In this document: piece after piece, positions 34,208 to 45,430 of the stretch | Numbering within the stretch: position 1 is the stretch's first letter | Layout of the letters: every line of letters starts with the position of its first letter | Assembly: GCA_001972305.1 (NCBI GenBank) | Contig: BDDD01000717.1 | Coordinates: 270,701-334,700, forward strand | Direction: 5' to 3' | Source: Cephalotus follicularis | Taxonomy: Eukaryota > Streptophyta > Magnoliopsida > Oxalidales > Cephalotaceae | Length of the DNA stretch: 64,000 bases | Notes under the pieces: model-generated | Database searches by the model: none | The model's input: the letters and a program-made list of their open reading frames with translations, nothing else | What the model was told of the DNA's origin: nothing | Program-made: the position numbers and the translations under genes

Positions 34208-35370
34208 ATGGACGGTCGGAGGAGGCGCGGAAGGCGTAGAGTTATTGAGGAGGATGTTCCCGAGGACGTGAATCTTGGGGGAGATCCAATGAATAATGTT
34301 CCGGAGGCGGCACCCAATGTGAGAGATCCGATGGACCGTATCGCCGACTACATCCAGTAACAGATAGCTGCTAATCAGCAACAGATGGCTGCTAATGCAG
34401 CGAATATGGAGGAGATGTGGAGATTGTATGCTCAAGCTTAGCCTCAGTAGATGGCTCCTGCTAAAGGTATACATGATGACGGTAATCGGTTTGGAAGGAA
34501 TCTTGAGAGGTTCATGAGGCAGAATCTTCCCAGTTTCAAAGGGGAGCTTGATGCTACTATTGCAGAGAGGTGGCTACAGGATCTAGAGAAGATCTTCAAG
34601 GTTATGGAGTGCACTGACAGACAGAAGCTGAGATTTGTTGTGTACCGATTGTGGGGTGAGGCCACTCACTGGTGGGAGATGGTCAAAGCCAAATGGGAGG
34701 CCACTGGAGTTGCTAGTACTTGGGAGGGGTTTCAAGAGGAGTTCTTGGCGACTTATGTACCCCCGATAGAGCGGGAAAGGAGGGAGACAGAGCTCTTGGA
34801 GCTAGGGGAGGGTGACATGACTGTGGCCGAGTATCAGGCCTAATTTGTAGAGCTCGCCAGACATTCAGCCTATCTAGTGGCCGATGAAGAGAAGAAGATC
34901 CGAAGGTTTCTGAGGGGTTTACGACCGGATCTTCAGTCTCGGATCAGAGTTATGGAGCTGGGTACTTTTGTGGAAGTCACCCAGAAGGTGAGATTGATAG
35001 AGAGTGTACTGAATGAAGATCGGGCTGAGAGGGCCAGAGCACAACAGAGTAAACAGACATCTACTCAGTCTAGGCTAGCTTCATCTAAGTGGCAAGGCAA
35101 CGGTTCTCCAACTAAGTCACCAAGGAGTAGATCCAACCAGTGTTCCAATCAAGGGAGTAACACGAGGCCCAGAGCTTGTTCTGCCTGTGGCCGTATGGGT
35201 CACATTCAGAAGGACGGTTGGTTGAAGAAAGGGTCGTGCATGAGATGTGGAGAATCTGGCCACCTGGCGAGGGATTGCCCGAGGGGTCAGATGACAGCAC
35301 CTACTGGGCCAGCGAGTGGTAGCGGTTTGGCACCTGGACCGTCACAGCGGAGAGATACCGGCAAGGGTAT
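34208..35370 (+). pseudogene. Gyp2 gag with four premature stops
   Basis: Retrotransposon gag domain. The ATG at 34208 opens an Arg-rich start (MDGRRRRGRRR), then the conserved gag block (AERWLQDLEKIF ... GEATHWW ... FLATYVPP ... MTVAEYQ), then two CCHC knuckles. The first, CSACGRMGHIQKDG, lacks its last Cys; the second, CMRCGESGHLARDC, is complete. In-frame stops lie at 34358, 34439, 34448 and 34841, all TAA or TAG, as expected for C-to-T change of Gln codons. From 34877 the frame stays open into protease. Confidence 0.88.
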
Positions 35371-35848
35371 CGTGAAAGGTAGAGTTTTCATTCTCACTCA
35401 TACAGAGGTTCCAGAGTCTACTTCTGTTGTGGGAGGTACTATATATGTTTACGGATTTTCTGCTAGAGTGTTGATGGATTCGGGAGCATCACATTCTTTT
35501 ATTGCTTCCTGTTTTGCATCATGTTTAAATTTGTTCCCTGATTGCATGCCTTATGTTCTTGATGTGAGTACACCTACTGGAGGTTCCATGTGTACAGATT
35601 CAGTGTATAGAGGTTGTGAGATGTCTATGGCAGGTGTTCCAGTGTATGCAGATTTGATTGTATTACCTATACATTATTTTGATGTCATCTTGGGTATGGA
35701 CTGGTTGTCAGCTTACCGTGCATGCCTGAACTGTTATAAAAAGACTGTGGATTTTTGCTTACTAGATGGAACTACTGTACAGTTCAAGGGAAACAAGGGG
35801 TTCTCGACGCCGATTATATCTTTGATTCATGCCTTGAGGTACCTATAG
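35371..35848 (+). pseudogene. Gyp2 aspartic protease
   Basis: Same open frame as the second half of gag. Active-site VLMDSGASHSFIA near 35470-35510 and the second conserved block YFDVILGMDWL near 35680-35710 are both intact. It is followed by a stop at 35846 before RT. Confidence 0.85.
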
Positions 35849-36148
35849 AAAGGGTGTGAAGGGTTTCTCGCTCAAGTGGTTAACAGAAGGAAGGAGAAAG
35901 GTAAGAGCCTGGAGGAAGTTCCGGTTGTGAATGAATTTCCAGATGTGTTTCCACAGACTTGGTGTCTTTGCCACCGAGAAGGAACACGAAGTTCGTGATT
36001 TACCTAGTACCAGGTACGACTCCTATATCTAAGGTGCCTTACCGAATGGCTCCTGCAGAGTTGAGAGAGTTGAAGTTGTAGCTGCAAGACCTAATTGATA
36101 TGGGTTTTGTACGGCCCAGTGTTTCTCCATGGGGCGCGCCAGTGTTGT
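35849..36148 (+). pseudogene. Gyp2 reverse transcriptase, N-terminal fragment
   Basis: Encodes the start of Ty3 RT (NEFPDVFP, then after a shift near 35958 [13 protein letters not shown] and [13 protein letters not shown]). A TAG at 36079-36081 replaces a Gln that Gyp3 and Gyp4 keep. It ends at GTTT, where Cop2 RT sequence begins, so all catalytic motifs are gone. Confidence 0.85.
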
Positions 36149-36199
36149 TTAAAGACGTGATTTTGAAAATGTGGATCTATAAAACCTGGAGGTTGTTCA
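36149..36199 (-). pseudogene. Cop2 RT sliver
   Basis: Nearly identical to 9439-9490 of Cop1 RT. Its continuation is at 60228, on the other side of Gyp3. Confidence 0.85.
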
Positions 36200-37450
36200 T
36201 GTAACACCCCGCGCACGCAGGGCGGACACGTGGCATTACTCTCAATCCAATAACAATACAATGGTCGGGACTAGCAGTATAAAAATATGGAAAAACTTAT
36301 AACTTTGCAATACATATCATTAAGCGGAAGATACAATACAACTAGCCATCCTTACAGTGCAATACAATAGAATACAATCCTTTACAATACCAATCTTTTA
36401 CAATACACTTATCAACTCTTCAATACAGTATTACAATGAGCTCTATCAGATCCAGACGATCCCCTTGGTCAATAGAGTCTTCAATCCTTTGGTCCGCTAC
36501 TACCCGCAGCTCTACTTATGTCGCACACAAAGGTACAACACAGCTCCACCCCGAAGGATGGGGTTAGCCACACTGGCTAAGTAGAAACCTCATGCAGCAT
36601 GTACAATGTACAATGTGCAATATCGGTGATGATCTATGCAATAACAATGTGCGGTGTACAATATCAATGCATGACATGGCAAATGCATATGTACAGTTGG
36701 CGATCAGACTACCCGTATGACAATGGCCCGTAACAGAGCAAACGGACATGATATACAACAATCAATCAATGGCAGACACTCAATGGTGGCGTATAAAACA
36801 CCCAATCAATCAATCAATATCCTATAGAGCATGCGACCCCGGGTCAATACAATGTCAATCAGTAAGCAGTGATCAATCCCACAGAAGGTAGTCCTTTAAA
36901 AAGGGTAGGAGATCTATCTACTGTTCTCAAATTGATCTGGTCTGGAACTCATAGATCTTCCAGCCTATGATCGGGTCAATACAGTCTCGATGAGCTACAA
37001 CTGAGGGAGCTACTGATACCGTTAGGGAGCTACGGCCTCAAGGGAGCATCAATAGACAGTCAATCTGTACCGCTCGTTAGTGGGTCAATGCAGTACAGTA
37101 AATGAAACAATCGACGAAATAGGTGGACAGAGTCAACAACCTAACATGCTGACACGAATCATAAGGTCGCTCTATAGGATCCATACAATTCAATCAATTA
37201 AGTCTGTACAATATCATTACAATGTTGATAAGCAAAGTCAATGATTGACGGTATCTAATGGAGAATTGGGAATGTGCGTCCAACTTACCGACTTAGACTC
37301 ACATCACTCATGACTCAAGCAACCAATCAATCAGTACAATCATTAAAACCGTTTTCAAACACTTGAACACCTTAAGTGAGGGTCCAGTCAAGTGGCAATG
37401 TGAAAAGAAGTTGAAAACCAGCTTTAAACAGTTAAAAAACTCCACTCAGC

Positions 37451-37915
37451 CCGGAAGCCGTCGATGTCCTTGGTAAAAGACATCGATGCGTATCAGGGCA
37501 TGCCTTTGAAAACGGTAGAAGGACATCAATGTCTTTGAAAGACATCGGCGTCTTTCTCAGTTGGCCAAAGACGTCAATGTCCTTGGACAAAGACGTCGAC
37601 GCGTTTCAATAAAAATGGCTTGGGAATGCGCATCGATGTCCAGTGTCGATGCCTTTCCTAGGAAAAGACATCTCAAGGCAAAGACGTCGATGTCGATGTC
37701 CTTGGACAAAGACGTCGATGCGTTTCAATAAAAATGGCCTGGGAATGCGCATCGATGTCCCGCATCGATGCCTTTTCTGGGAAAAGACATGTCAAGGCAA
37801 AGACGTCGATGTCTTTCATAGACATCGATGTCTTTGCCGCGAAATCAAGGAGGTTGCATCCCAAAGCGAAAGACATCGATGTCCATGGGCAAGGGGATCG
37901 ATGTCTTTGCTGGGA
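37451..37915 (-). repeat. GACATCGATGTC / GACGTCGAC palindrome array
   Basis: Many AAAGACATCGATGTCTTT-type sites and variants (GACGTCGATGTC, GCATCGATGTCC). Spacings of about 19, 22 and 29 bp recur. It includes a 119-bp tandem duplication absent from the other LTR of the same element. Confidence 0.85.
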
Positions 37916-38438
37916 ATGGCCGATTTTGTGCAGAAAACCAGAAATTTTCAAGCCAAAATACAATTTAAAGCCATTCTTTGAAAACCAAGGTTTAAAATCA
38001 ATCATTTGAGGTTAGTAAAACTTGTTACAACCTTCAAAATTCAGTTTCAATCTTTCTAGATCAATTATAGCAAGGAAAATCAATGAAAACCCTAGTTTCA
38101 TAATTCATTTCAATTCAATCAGTCAACCACTCAATCAATCATGCAATTCAATCAATCATGCATTTAAGCAATAGGCAATTCCAGTAGGGAAGTCCTACCT
38201 TTAATGAAGCTTCAAAAGTTGAGCTTCCAATCAAACAATCGGTTGGGAAACTTGAAGAATCCACTGCAATCTTGCTCCAGCCAAGGAAAGGTGAGACTTC
38301 AATTGTTGTTTGCTGTTGGAGATGCAATCCGGAGCTGCTATGGAGGAGGAGGCTGCCGGCTGGGAGAGAGAGAGAGGAGGAGAAGGATAGAGAGAGGGAG
38401 AAGAATGAGTGAAATGAGAGGAATGGCTAAGGAATTGG

Positions 38439-38446
38439 CTTATATA
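38439..38446 (-). promoter_or_regulatory. TATA box of Gyp3 3' LTR
   Basis: The minus strand reads GCTATATAAGCC about 170 bp from the LTR start; the same occurs at 60049-60056. Here the palindrome array is downstream of the TATA box. Confidence 0.6.
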
Positions 38447-38614
38447 GCCGATTCCGCCAACTCTCCGAAACTCAGCCCAAAAATCCCGACTATACATGAA
38501 TTTAACCAATACAATAACAATAGGTATAGGAATACCTCAATTCAATACAATTCGATACGGTCCAATGTGGTACAGTATGTATGAACAGTACAAAAGGGAA
38601 TTCGAGTCGTCACA

Positions 38615-38628
38615 TTCTCCCCTCCTTA
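38615..38628 (-). other. Polypurine tract of Gyp3
   Basis: The minus strand reads AAGGAGGGGAGAA directly before the LTR. Confidence 0.85.
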
Positions 38629-38667
38629 AAAGAATCTGGTCCCCAGATTTACCAGTCAATCGATCAA

Positions 38668-39255
38668 TCAGTCAAATAGGAAGGGATAAGTCTCTCTCAT
38701 ATCGTCCGCGTGCTCCCAGGTGCGCTCCATAGAACCATGATACTTCCATAGTTCACTGACCAGAGGAATGGTCTTGTTCCTCAAAACTCTGATATGTCTA
38801 TCAACAATTTGTATAGGAGTCTCAATAAATGATAAGTCACGTTCTAGCTGAATCTGACCATACTCAATGATGTGAGAGGGATCACGAACATATTTCCTCA
38901 ATTGAGAATCATGGAACACATCATGAACTCCCGACAAGGCTGGAGGCAAGGCAAGCCTATAAGCCAGTAGGCCAATCCGATCCAATACCTCGAAAGGTCC
39001 AATAAAACGAGGAGAAAGCTTCCCTTTCTTCCCGAATCTCAAGACTCCTTTAGTGGGCGACACTTTGAGGAAGACATGGTCACCAACACCAAACTCCAAG
39101 CCTCTGCGATGAACATCAGCATAGCTTTTCTGTCTACTCTGTGAAACAATTAATCTGTCTCTAATCAATTTCACTTTCTCTGAGGTAAGCTGTACAATCT
39201 CTTGCCCCAAAATGCTCTTTTCACCGACCTGAACCCAAAAACTGGAGATCGGCAC
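38668..39255 (-). pseudogene. Gyp3 pol C-terminal part (integrase end, chromodomain-like tail)
   Basis: Open frame following the main pol frame after one frameshift near 39240. It has the integrase C-terminal region (QKSYADVHRRGLEF.VGDHVFLKV, GPFEVLDRIG..AYRLALP, GVHDVFHDSQLRKYV) and the tail LRNKTIPLV.ELWKYHG...TWEHADDM, typical of Tekay chromoviruses. It ends near the polypurine tract. Apart from the shift it looks complete. Confidence 0.88.
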
Positions 39256-41486
39256 TTCCTACCATATAGGGCTTCATAAGGAGCTATCTGTATGCTCTCG
39301 TGATAACTATTGTTATACAAGAACTCAATCAAATGTAAGTAGTCATCCCAGCTTCCTCCAAAGTCGAGAATGCATGCACGAAGCATGTCCTCCAAAGTCT
39401 GAATGGTCCTTTCGGACAACCCATCTGTTTCGGGATGAAAAGCAGTGCCGAAACTCAATTCGGTACCCATAGCTACCTGTAACTTCCTCCAAAAACTGGA
39501 AGTTAAGCGAGAGTCTGGATCTGAAACGATGCTAATAGGAGCTCCAAGTGCTTTAACAATATCTTTCAAGAACAATCTGGACAACTTTTCTCTAGAGTAA
39601 GTCATCCGAATCGGTAGAAAGTGGGCCGACTCCGTGAGCCAGTCGACAATAACCCATATACCATTGTGTCTTTCATGAGTCAGAGGTAACCCAGACACGA
39701 AATCCATGGTAACGTGCTCCCATTTCCACTCGAGAATGAGCAAAGGCTGAAGCAAGCCTACCGGTCTCTGGTGCTCTGCCTTTACTTGTTGACAAGTGAG
39801 ACATCTCGATACAAATTCCGCGATTTCTCTCTTCATGTCAATCCACCAATAGCAAAGTTTTAGGTCGTGGTACATCTTCGTACTTCCTGGATGAACAGAG
39901 AAACGAGATTTATGAGCTTGAGAAAGAAGCTCTTCCTTCAACTCGCTATTGGCTGGAATGCAAATTCTATTCTTGTATCTCAATAACCCATCTATAGACA
40001 GGGAGAAATCGGGTTTCAATCCTTGATCAATAGCAGTAGCCACTTTCGGCATTTCAATATCCACTATCTGAGCATCTCTAATCCGGTCGAGCAATGTAGG
40101 TTTCACATGTATATGGGAAAGAGTCATAAAAGACAGCTTGCGAGTCAATGCATCTGCAACAACATTCACTTTTCCCAGATGATATTCAATATCACAATCA
40201 TCATCATTAAGAAGCTCAAACCACCTTCTCTGTCTCATGTTCAATTCCTTCTGTGAAAAGAGATATCTCAAACTCTTATGATCAGTGAAAACTGTGAATT
40301 TAGTCCCATAAAGGTAGTGGCGCCATTTTCCAAGAGCAAAGACAATGACCGCCAACTCCAAGTCATGCACTGGGTAGGTTTCTTCGTGTGGTTTGATCTT
40401 CCTCGATGGATATGCAATCACTTTGCCGTATTGCATAAGAACGCAACCAAGCCCCTTCCCAGAAGCATCGGTGTATACAACAAAGTCTTCGTTCCCATCT
40501 GGCAAGGCTAGGACAGTAGCAGAAATCAATCTGTCTTTCAACTCTTGAAAACTTCTTTCACAATCACTATCCCATACAAATGCAGCATTCTTCTGTGTCA
40601 ATCTGGTCAATGGTGTAGCAATATGGGAAAATCCCTCAACAAACCGACGATAATACCCTGCTAAACCCAAGAAGCTGCGAACTTCAGAAGCATTCGTCGG
40701 TTGTTTCCAATCTTTAACTGCCTCTACTTTCGATGGATCCACTGATAATCCGTCACCAGAAACAATATGCCCAAGAAAAGCAACCTTCGATAACCAAAAC
40801 TTGCACTTGTCGAATTTGGCATACAATCGATGATCCCTCAATGTTTGCAATACAATGTAGAGGTGCTGGGCATGCTCCTCATTGGTCCAGGAATAGACCA
40901 AGAGGTCGTCAATGAACACTACAATGAACTGATCCAAATACTGTCTGAACACTCCGTTCATCAGGTCCATAAAAGCCGCAGGAGCATTAGTCACACCAAA
41001 TGGCATAACTAAGAACCCATAATGGCCATATCTCGATCTGAAAGCCCTCTTCGGAATATCCTCCGATCTGACTTTCAACCGGTGGTAGCCCGATCTGAAA
41101 TCGAGCTTAGAAAACACTGTCACTCCTCTGAGCTGGTCGAACAGCTCATCAATGTGCGGTAGAGGGTACTTATTCTTCACTGTAACTTTATTGACCTGTC
41201 GGTAGTCAATACACATATGGAGCGATCCATTTTTCTTCTTGACAAAAAGAATAGGTGCTTCCCAGGGTGAAGCACTAGGTCTTATAAAACCTTTGTCACG
41301 AAGATTCTGTAACTGTATCTTTAACTCTTTCAATTCTATCGGTGCCATTCGGTACGGTGCTTGAGAAATCAGGGCAGTCCTTGGTATCAAATCAATCACG
41401 AACTCTATCTCTTTGTCAGGCAGTAAAGAAGTCAAATCCTGAGAAAAAACATCTCCGAACTCGCAAACCACTGGAATATCTTCCAT
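39171..41486 (-). CDS. pol: Gyp3 pol: RT, RNase H and integrase, 771-codon open frame
   Basis: Ty3/gypsy polyprotein. RT: PYRMAP near residue 45, KLDFRSGYH (motif A Asp) near 128, FIDD catalytic box near 191-194. RNase [10 protein letters not shown] near 337-345, Glu in DLELAV, Asp in TDHKSLRYL and in VVADALTR. Integrase: HHCC zinc finger near 525-565 (ends CLTCQQ), catalytic Asp in TMDFVSGLP, Asp in SDPDSRL, Glu in [12 protein letters not shown]. All catalytic residues that I can place are present. The start at 41486 is only the first Met; in the intact element this follows protease in one frame. A frameshift near 39240 moves the end into another frame. Confidence 0.92.
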   Translation of the reverse strand: MEDIPVVCEFGDVFSQDLTSLLPDKEIEFVIDLIPRTALISQAPYRMAPIELKELKIQLQNLRDKGFIRPSASPWEAPILFVKKKNGSLHMCIDYRQVNKVTVKNKYPLPHIDELFDQLRGVTVFSKLDFRSGYHRLKVRSEDIPKRAFRSRYGHYGFLVMPFGVTNAPAAFMDLMNGVFRQYLDQFIVVFIDDLLVYSWTNEEHAQHLYIVLQTLRDHRLYAKFDKCKFWLSKVAFLGHIVSGDGLSVDPSKVEAVKDWKQPTNASEVRSFLGLAGYYRRFVEGFSHIATPLTRLTQKNAAFVWDSDCERSFQELKDRLISATVLALPDGNEDFVVYTDASGKGLGCVLMQYGKVIAYPSRKIKPHEETYPVHDLELAVIVFALGKWRHYLYGTKFTVFTDHKSLRYLFSQKELNMRQRRWFELLNDDDCDIEYHLGKVNVVADALTRKLSFMTLSHIHVKPTLLDRIRDAQIVDIEMPKVATAIDQGLKPDFSLSIDGLLRYKNRICIPANSELKEELLSQAHKSRFSVHPGSTKMYHDLKLCYWWIDMKREIAEFVSRCLTCQQVKAEHQRPVGLLQPLLILEWKWEHVTMDFVSGLPLTHERHNGIWVIVDWLTESAHFLPIRMTYSREKLSRLFLKDIVKALGAPISIVSDPDSRLTSSFWRKLQVAMGTELSFGTAFHPETDGLSERTIQTLEDMLRACILDFGGSWDDYLHLIEFLYNNSYHESIQIAPYEALYGRKCRSPVFGFRSVKRAFWGKRLYSLPQRK

Positions 41487-41624
41487 TGCCGGCCGTCATC
41501 TATCTATATCTAGCACATGTACCAAAAACCCCTGGCATTCCTATCATAACAATCTGTCTGCATGAAAAGCCAAAATCATCGGAACAAACAATGGCTCTAA
41601 GGTACCAAGGAACCGAAAAGGTAG

Positions 41625-42046
41625 TCATCTTGGAGGACTGAAAACCACTACTTTCCAATGACAATCCACCTGAGAAAAGCTAGCAGACAACCAATCCATG
41701 CCAAGAATCACATCTAGGCCATCCATCGGTAAAACAATAAGATCGACTAATAAGCAATGATCATCAATCTCTATAATACAATCTGTATACACTCGATCGG
41801 TGGTCGCTGATTTACCGAGAGGTATGGATACCTCCATCAAGAATGGAAGGTACTCGGGTCTTAAACCAACATGGGAGACAAAATGCAATGCAATGCAATG
41901 AATGAATTGGATGAACCTAGATCAATAAGAACCCGTGCTGGAAGTTGAAACAGTTGAATGGCACCTCCAATCACAACATCAGACCCTACTACAGCACTCG
42001 GTTCCATAGCAAACACTCTAGCCTGAACTGTCGGAGCAGAACTCAA
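41625..42046 (-). pseudogene. Gyp3 aspartic protease
   Basis: Two overlapping frames, 42046-41861 and 41888-41625, hold ARVLIDLGSSNSFIA (active Asp kept, usual Ser/Pro before Gly replaced by Leu) and LDVILGMDWLS. A frameshift near 41880, within a short ATGCA repeat, separates them. About 140 bp of broken sequence joins this to pol. Confidence 0.82.
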
Positions 42047-42127
42047 AGGCTGCTTCCCCCTGGACTGCGAAGTCCCACGAGAAGAAGATGGTACACAGGC
42101 TGTCGGTCCTGGTGGAGGCAGTGACCA

Positions 42128-42896
42128 CTATGTCTGATCAAATCCTCTAGGACGAGAACTCCAAGGACAATCTCTAGCAATGTGGTCGGAACAAACACAA
42201 ACCAAGAAAAGGCCCAAAAACAATCTACAGTTATCAGAAGTGTCGTTGGTCTTCTGAATATGCACACAAGGAACCAAAGCACTCTGATCACCAGTCCCAG
42301 AAAGTTTGGAAGGCGTACTCTGACTAGGTGCTGAAGATCGGCCTCCACGGCGTGCGTTCCTTGATCTGTTTCTCCTCTGAGAATGGGACGGGTTCCCGCT
42401 ATCCTGATTACTACCCTGAGAACCAAGAGAGGGACTACTATCAGTCTTCTGTGACTTCGCACTGCCACTGTCACTACCACTTTGCCAAGCGGGGGGAGCA
42501 GGCCTAGTACAGGTCATTTCTCTCATCAGTTTAGCCTCAGCTGCAATGTCCTCAAGCTGTATAGCCCGGGAAGAAATATCCGATATGGAGGTCAAACCCA
42601 AGGGAGTCAGGTGCCTCCTCAAATCCAATCTCAGTCCCCTAAGGAACTCTAGGCCTTCAACTAGGTACGGGGTGGATCAGGCTAATTGCATGAATCTCGA
42701 CTCATACTCAGCAACTGTCATGCTTCCTTGAACTAGGTTAGCAAATCCAATCTCTCTTCTATATCTCTCTACCTGAGGGTAGTACCTTACATTAAATTCT
42801 CTTTTGAAGCCATCCCAAGAACGAACTGTACCATTCCTTGTCCAATCTGTGTTAACCATAGCCCACCAGTGCTCAGCTTCTCCTTCGAGCATATAC
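42128..42896 (-). pseudogene. Gyp3 gag, middle and C-terminal part
   Basis: Gag block (MLEGEAEHWWAM, WDGFKREFN.RYYPQ, MTVAEYESRF) at 42892-42677, then after a shift a Ser-rich linker and a decayed zinc knuckle (CSDHIARDCP, first Cys pair disturbed). The upstream end is cut by Gyp4 at 42897. The start of the gene is at 57655-57784; the piece between is missing. Confidence 0.82.
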
Positions 42897-45389
42897 TGTC
42901 ACACCCCATTTTCCATTCCATTACGACAAGCATATATGGTGATATCAGGTAAAAAAATAAATAATCCAGCATTAAAATTTTAACAATTTCATAATACCAT
43001 AGCGGAAGCATTCCATTTGATGGATCATAAAATCATCCGCACGCAGCCCATACTACGTGCTTATACAGTACCAACAATTATCCTTTTACATACGGAAAAG
43101 TAAAACAACAACAGCGGAGTGTGATGGTTCAATGCAGTACAAAACATAAAGATAACAACCTTAACAGAAATAGAAGCTCTCCAAAAGCTTCAACAGCACT
43201 TCCCGAACGTCTTTACTTAATCTAAAATTGTAGGGGGTTAGCCGTTATCCTCACTTGGCTAAGTAGGAAATAATGAATGATAATTGAATATATAATTCTA
43301 AACATGCATGATAGTTATTTTAGATAAAACATATATATAAGTATTTCAATATATATATGCAATCATGCCAAGTGGCCATAGACAATATAATGCAGGAATA
43401 CCGCACAAGAGTACAATCAATCAATACAGTGGTTCGGGTGTCACATGTCGCTAACTCCTAGCACCAACTGTGCACCACCTAACTATCACCCTACACTGTG
43501 AAGATGATAGATCAGGTCAATTACTACCGGCATTCGCGGCCAGTTTAACAATCAAGATCTGCATTGTAGACAGTTTGGGTCGATACTCTAGCCAACTCCT
43601 GGCACATAGGACCACCTCCGTAGCCAGTTACATCTGCCATCACTCGACTAACGACAATAGCATAGACAATCAATCCAATCAATTCAATTACAATATTACA
43701 TATATCTATAATATGCAATATAACGGTAGTTTCATTTTTAGAAAACATAACAATTCAGTCAGTGGTTCTCATGGAGAACTAAACGATACAACACCTCTTG
43801 TAGAGGAAAATACCAATATGTATAACAATAAGATTTTCTGTCTGAAATCAGTTGTTAAAAAAAAAAACAGTATTTATGCTTAAAGGATTAAGTTGGTATA
43901 ATCCTTGAAAATTTGTATGAACAACAGTAATTACTTTAAATAACAGTAATGGCAGCTAACAATATAGCAGTTCAAGGATATTCACAACCACAACCAATTG
44001 AATCAATCAATTAAGCACTTTCCATAATTACTGTTCTAAAGCGTCGACAATTTCTATTTAAGTGTCGAATGTTGTCGATTAAGCGTCGACACCGTACGCA
44101 TTATCAAAGCGTAAAGCGTGAACTTTCTAACCTTTAAAATGTGATTTTTACACACCAAGGCATCGACTGTCTGAACCTAAGCGTCGACGCTTCTGGCGTT
44201 CTGACGAAATCCAAGAACAACAACAAAACAGAGCATGCATAAATTCATACTAATCCTAGTCCAAATCAACATGCAATCATATACCAACCATCACTACACA
44301 TCATACATGTTATATGTTCAAAAACATCTCAAAACCCCTACCTTAAAAGCAATCCCGAAATCAAATCGAACTTATTTCTCTCTCTATGTCCACATGTTCT
44401 TCACTCTCCTTCAATCTTCCAAAATTGCCGAATTAATCTACACAATTGCATGTTTACAGGTTTTAGATACCAATCCAGTAAGTTTAACTAGTTATCTAAC
44501 CATGATAACATCAAGGAATTGAACCCAAAGCTTATAATCAATCTCCTAAGTTCCATTTCTTTTGAACAAATTCAAGTTTTAATTCCCAGGTTTTCTCCCT
44601 GATCGTTTCTCAACAATGGATAAGTATATCTAATTTTATCCTGTTTCCATAATTGTTAACCATAACAACAACGCGGATTTTGGATCAGTGGCTTACCAGG
44701 AAGAATCAAGCTTAGTTTCCTCTTCAAGTCCACTAGCTCCACATGCAAGGCATTAGAGGTTTCTCAGCAAGAATTTCCTCTCCTCTTAGTGCTTCTAGCA
44801 CTTACTCTTACTCACAAACACGGGTATATAAGGCTAATTGCTTGGAGATTTTTGGCCTAAATTAACTCCAACCAGTAGCATTTCTTTCTCTCTCTCACAT
44901 GCATGTCTTCATTCATTTGTTCTTCCCTGTTATTTTCTGGCATGTTGTAGGTTGCTGGTTTAGATCACATGCAAGGCTCCACCCTTGCATGTTACCCAGC
45001 TGGTGGAGGCTTCTAGTATGCATCGACACGTTTATAGGACACTTGTCCTTAGCCCACCATTTTAACACTGCAGTTTCATGCCAATTGACAAGTGTTCTGC
45101 GCCAGAACACGTCTAAAGCATCGCCGGTTTGAACGTCGGCGTCGACGCTTTTGTTCGTCATAACACAGCCCTCAACTGCACGCCTTGTACACATGTCTAT
45201 GCTCAAAGAGTCAACGGTGCGGCGTTAGACGTCGACGATTTAGCACCAGAATTTACTTCTTTAATTTTTGCCTAAGAATTATCCCAATTTCATTCTATTC
45301 AAATGATATCCCAACATATAAACTCAAGAAAATGCATACTTTATTCATCATGAGTACAATATATATGAATTGAAATTACAGATATTACA
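42897..45389 (-). mobile_element. Gyp4 3' LTR (family A, GCGTCGACGC version)
   Basis: The minus strand starts TGTAATATCTG and ends GGGGTGTGACA. It is collinear with 54887-57250 with scattered mismatches. Arrays of GCGTCGAC motifs lie at 45117-45243 and 44039-44190, at the same LTR offsets as the CAGTCGACTG arrays of Gyp1. TATA-like CTTATATA is at 44824-44832 (minus). Confidence 0.9.
44039..44190 (-). repeat. GCGTCGACGC array in Gyp4 3' LTR
   Basis: Cores GTCGAC, GTCGAA, GTCGAC, then ATCGAC and GTCGAC; spacings within groups are exactly 21 bp. The matching array in the 5' LTR lies at 56030-56185. Confidence 0.8.
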
Positions 45390-45405
45390 TTCCCCCCTAC
45401 TTAAA
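45390..45405 (-). other. Polypurine tract of Gyp4
   Basis: The minus strand reads TTTAAGTAGGGGGGAA directly before the LTR. Confidence 0.85.
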
Positions 45406-45430
45406 GAAAATTCATCCTCGAATTGAGCCT

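Larger units (their letters stand above)
32697..36148 (+). mobile_element. Gyp2: truncated Tekay-type element in Cop2
   Basis: Partial 5' LTR (32697-34065), primer-binding site, gag, protease and the first part of RT. Both ends are joined directly to Cop2 sequence without TG..CA ends or a TSD. The missing Cop2 stretch shows that deletions removed both outer parts. Confidence 0.85.
36200..38614 (-). mobile_element. Gyp3 3' LTR, 2415 bp
   Basis: The minus strand starts TGTGACGACTCG after a polypurine tract and ends GCGGGGTGTTACA. It is collinear with 57928-60223, except for one extra 119-bp tandem copy (period from 37603 to 37722) inside the palindrome array. Outside the array it holds short AATC/CAAT repeats (36790-36820) and no gene. 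Confidence 0.9.
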
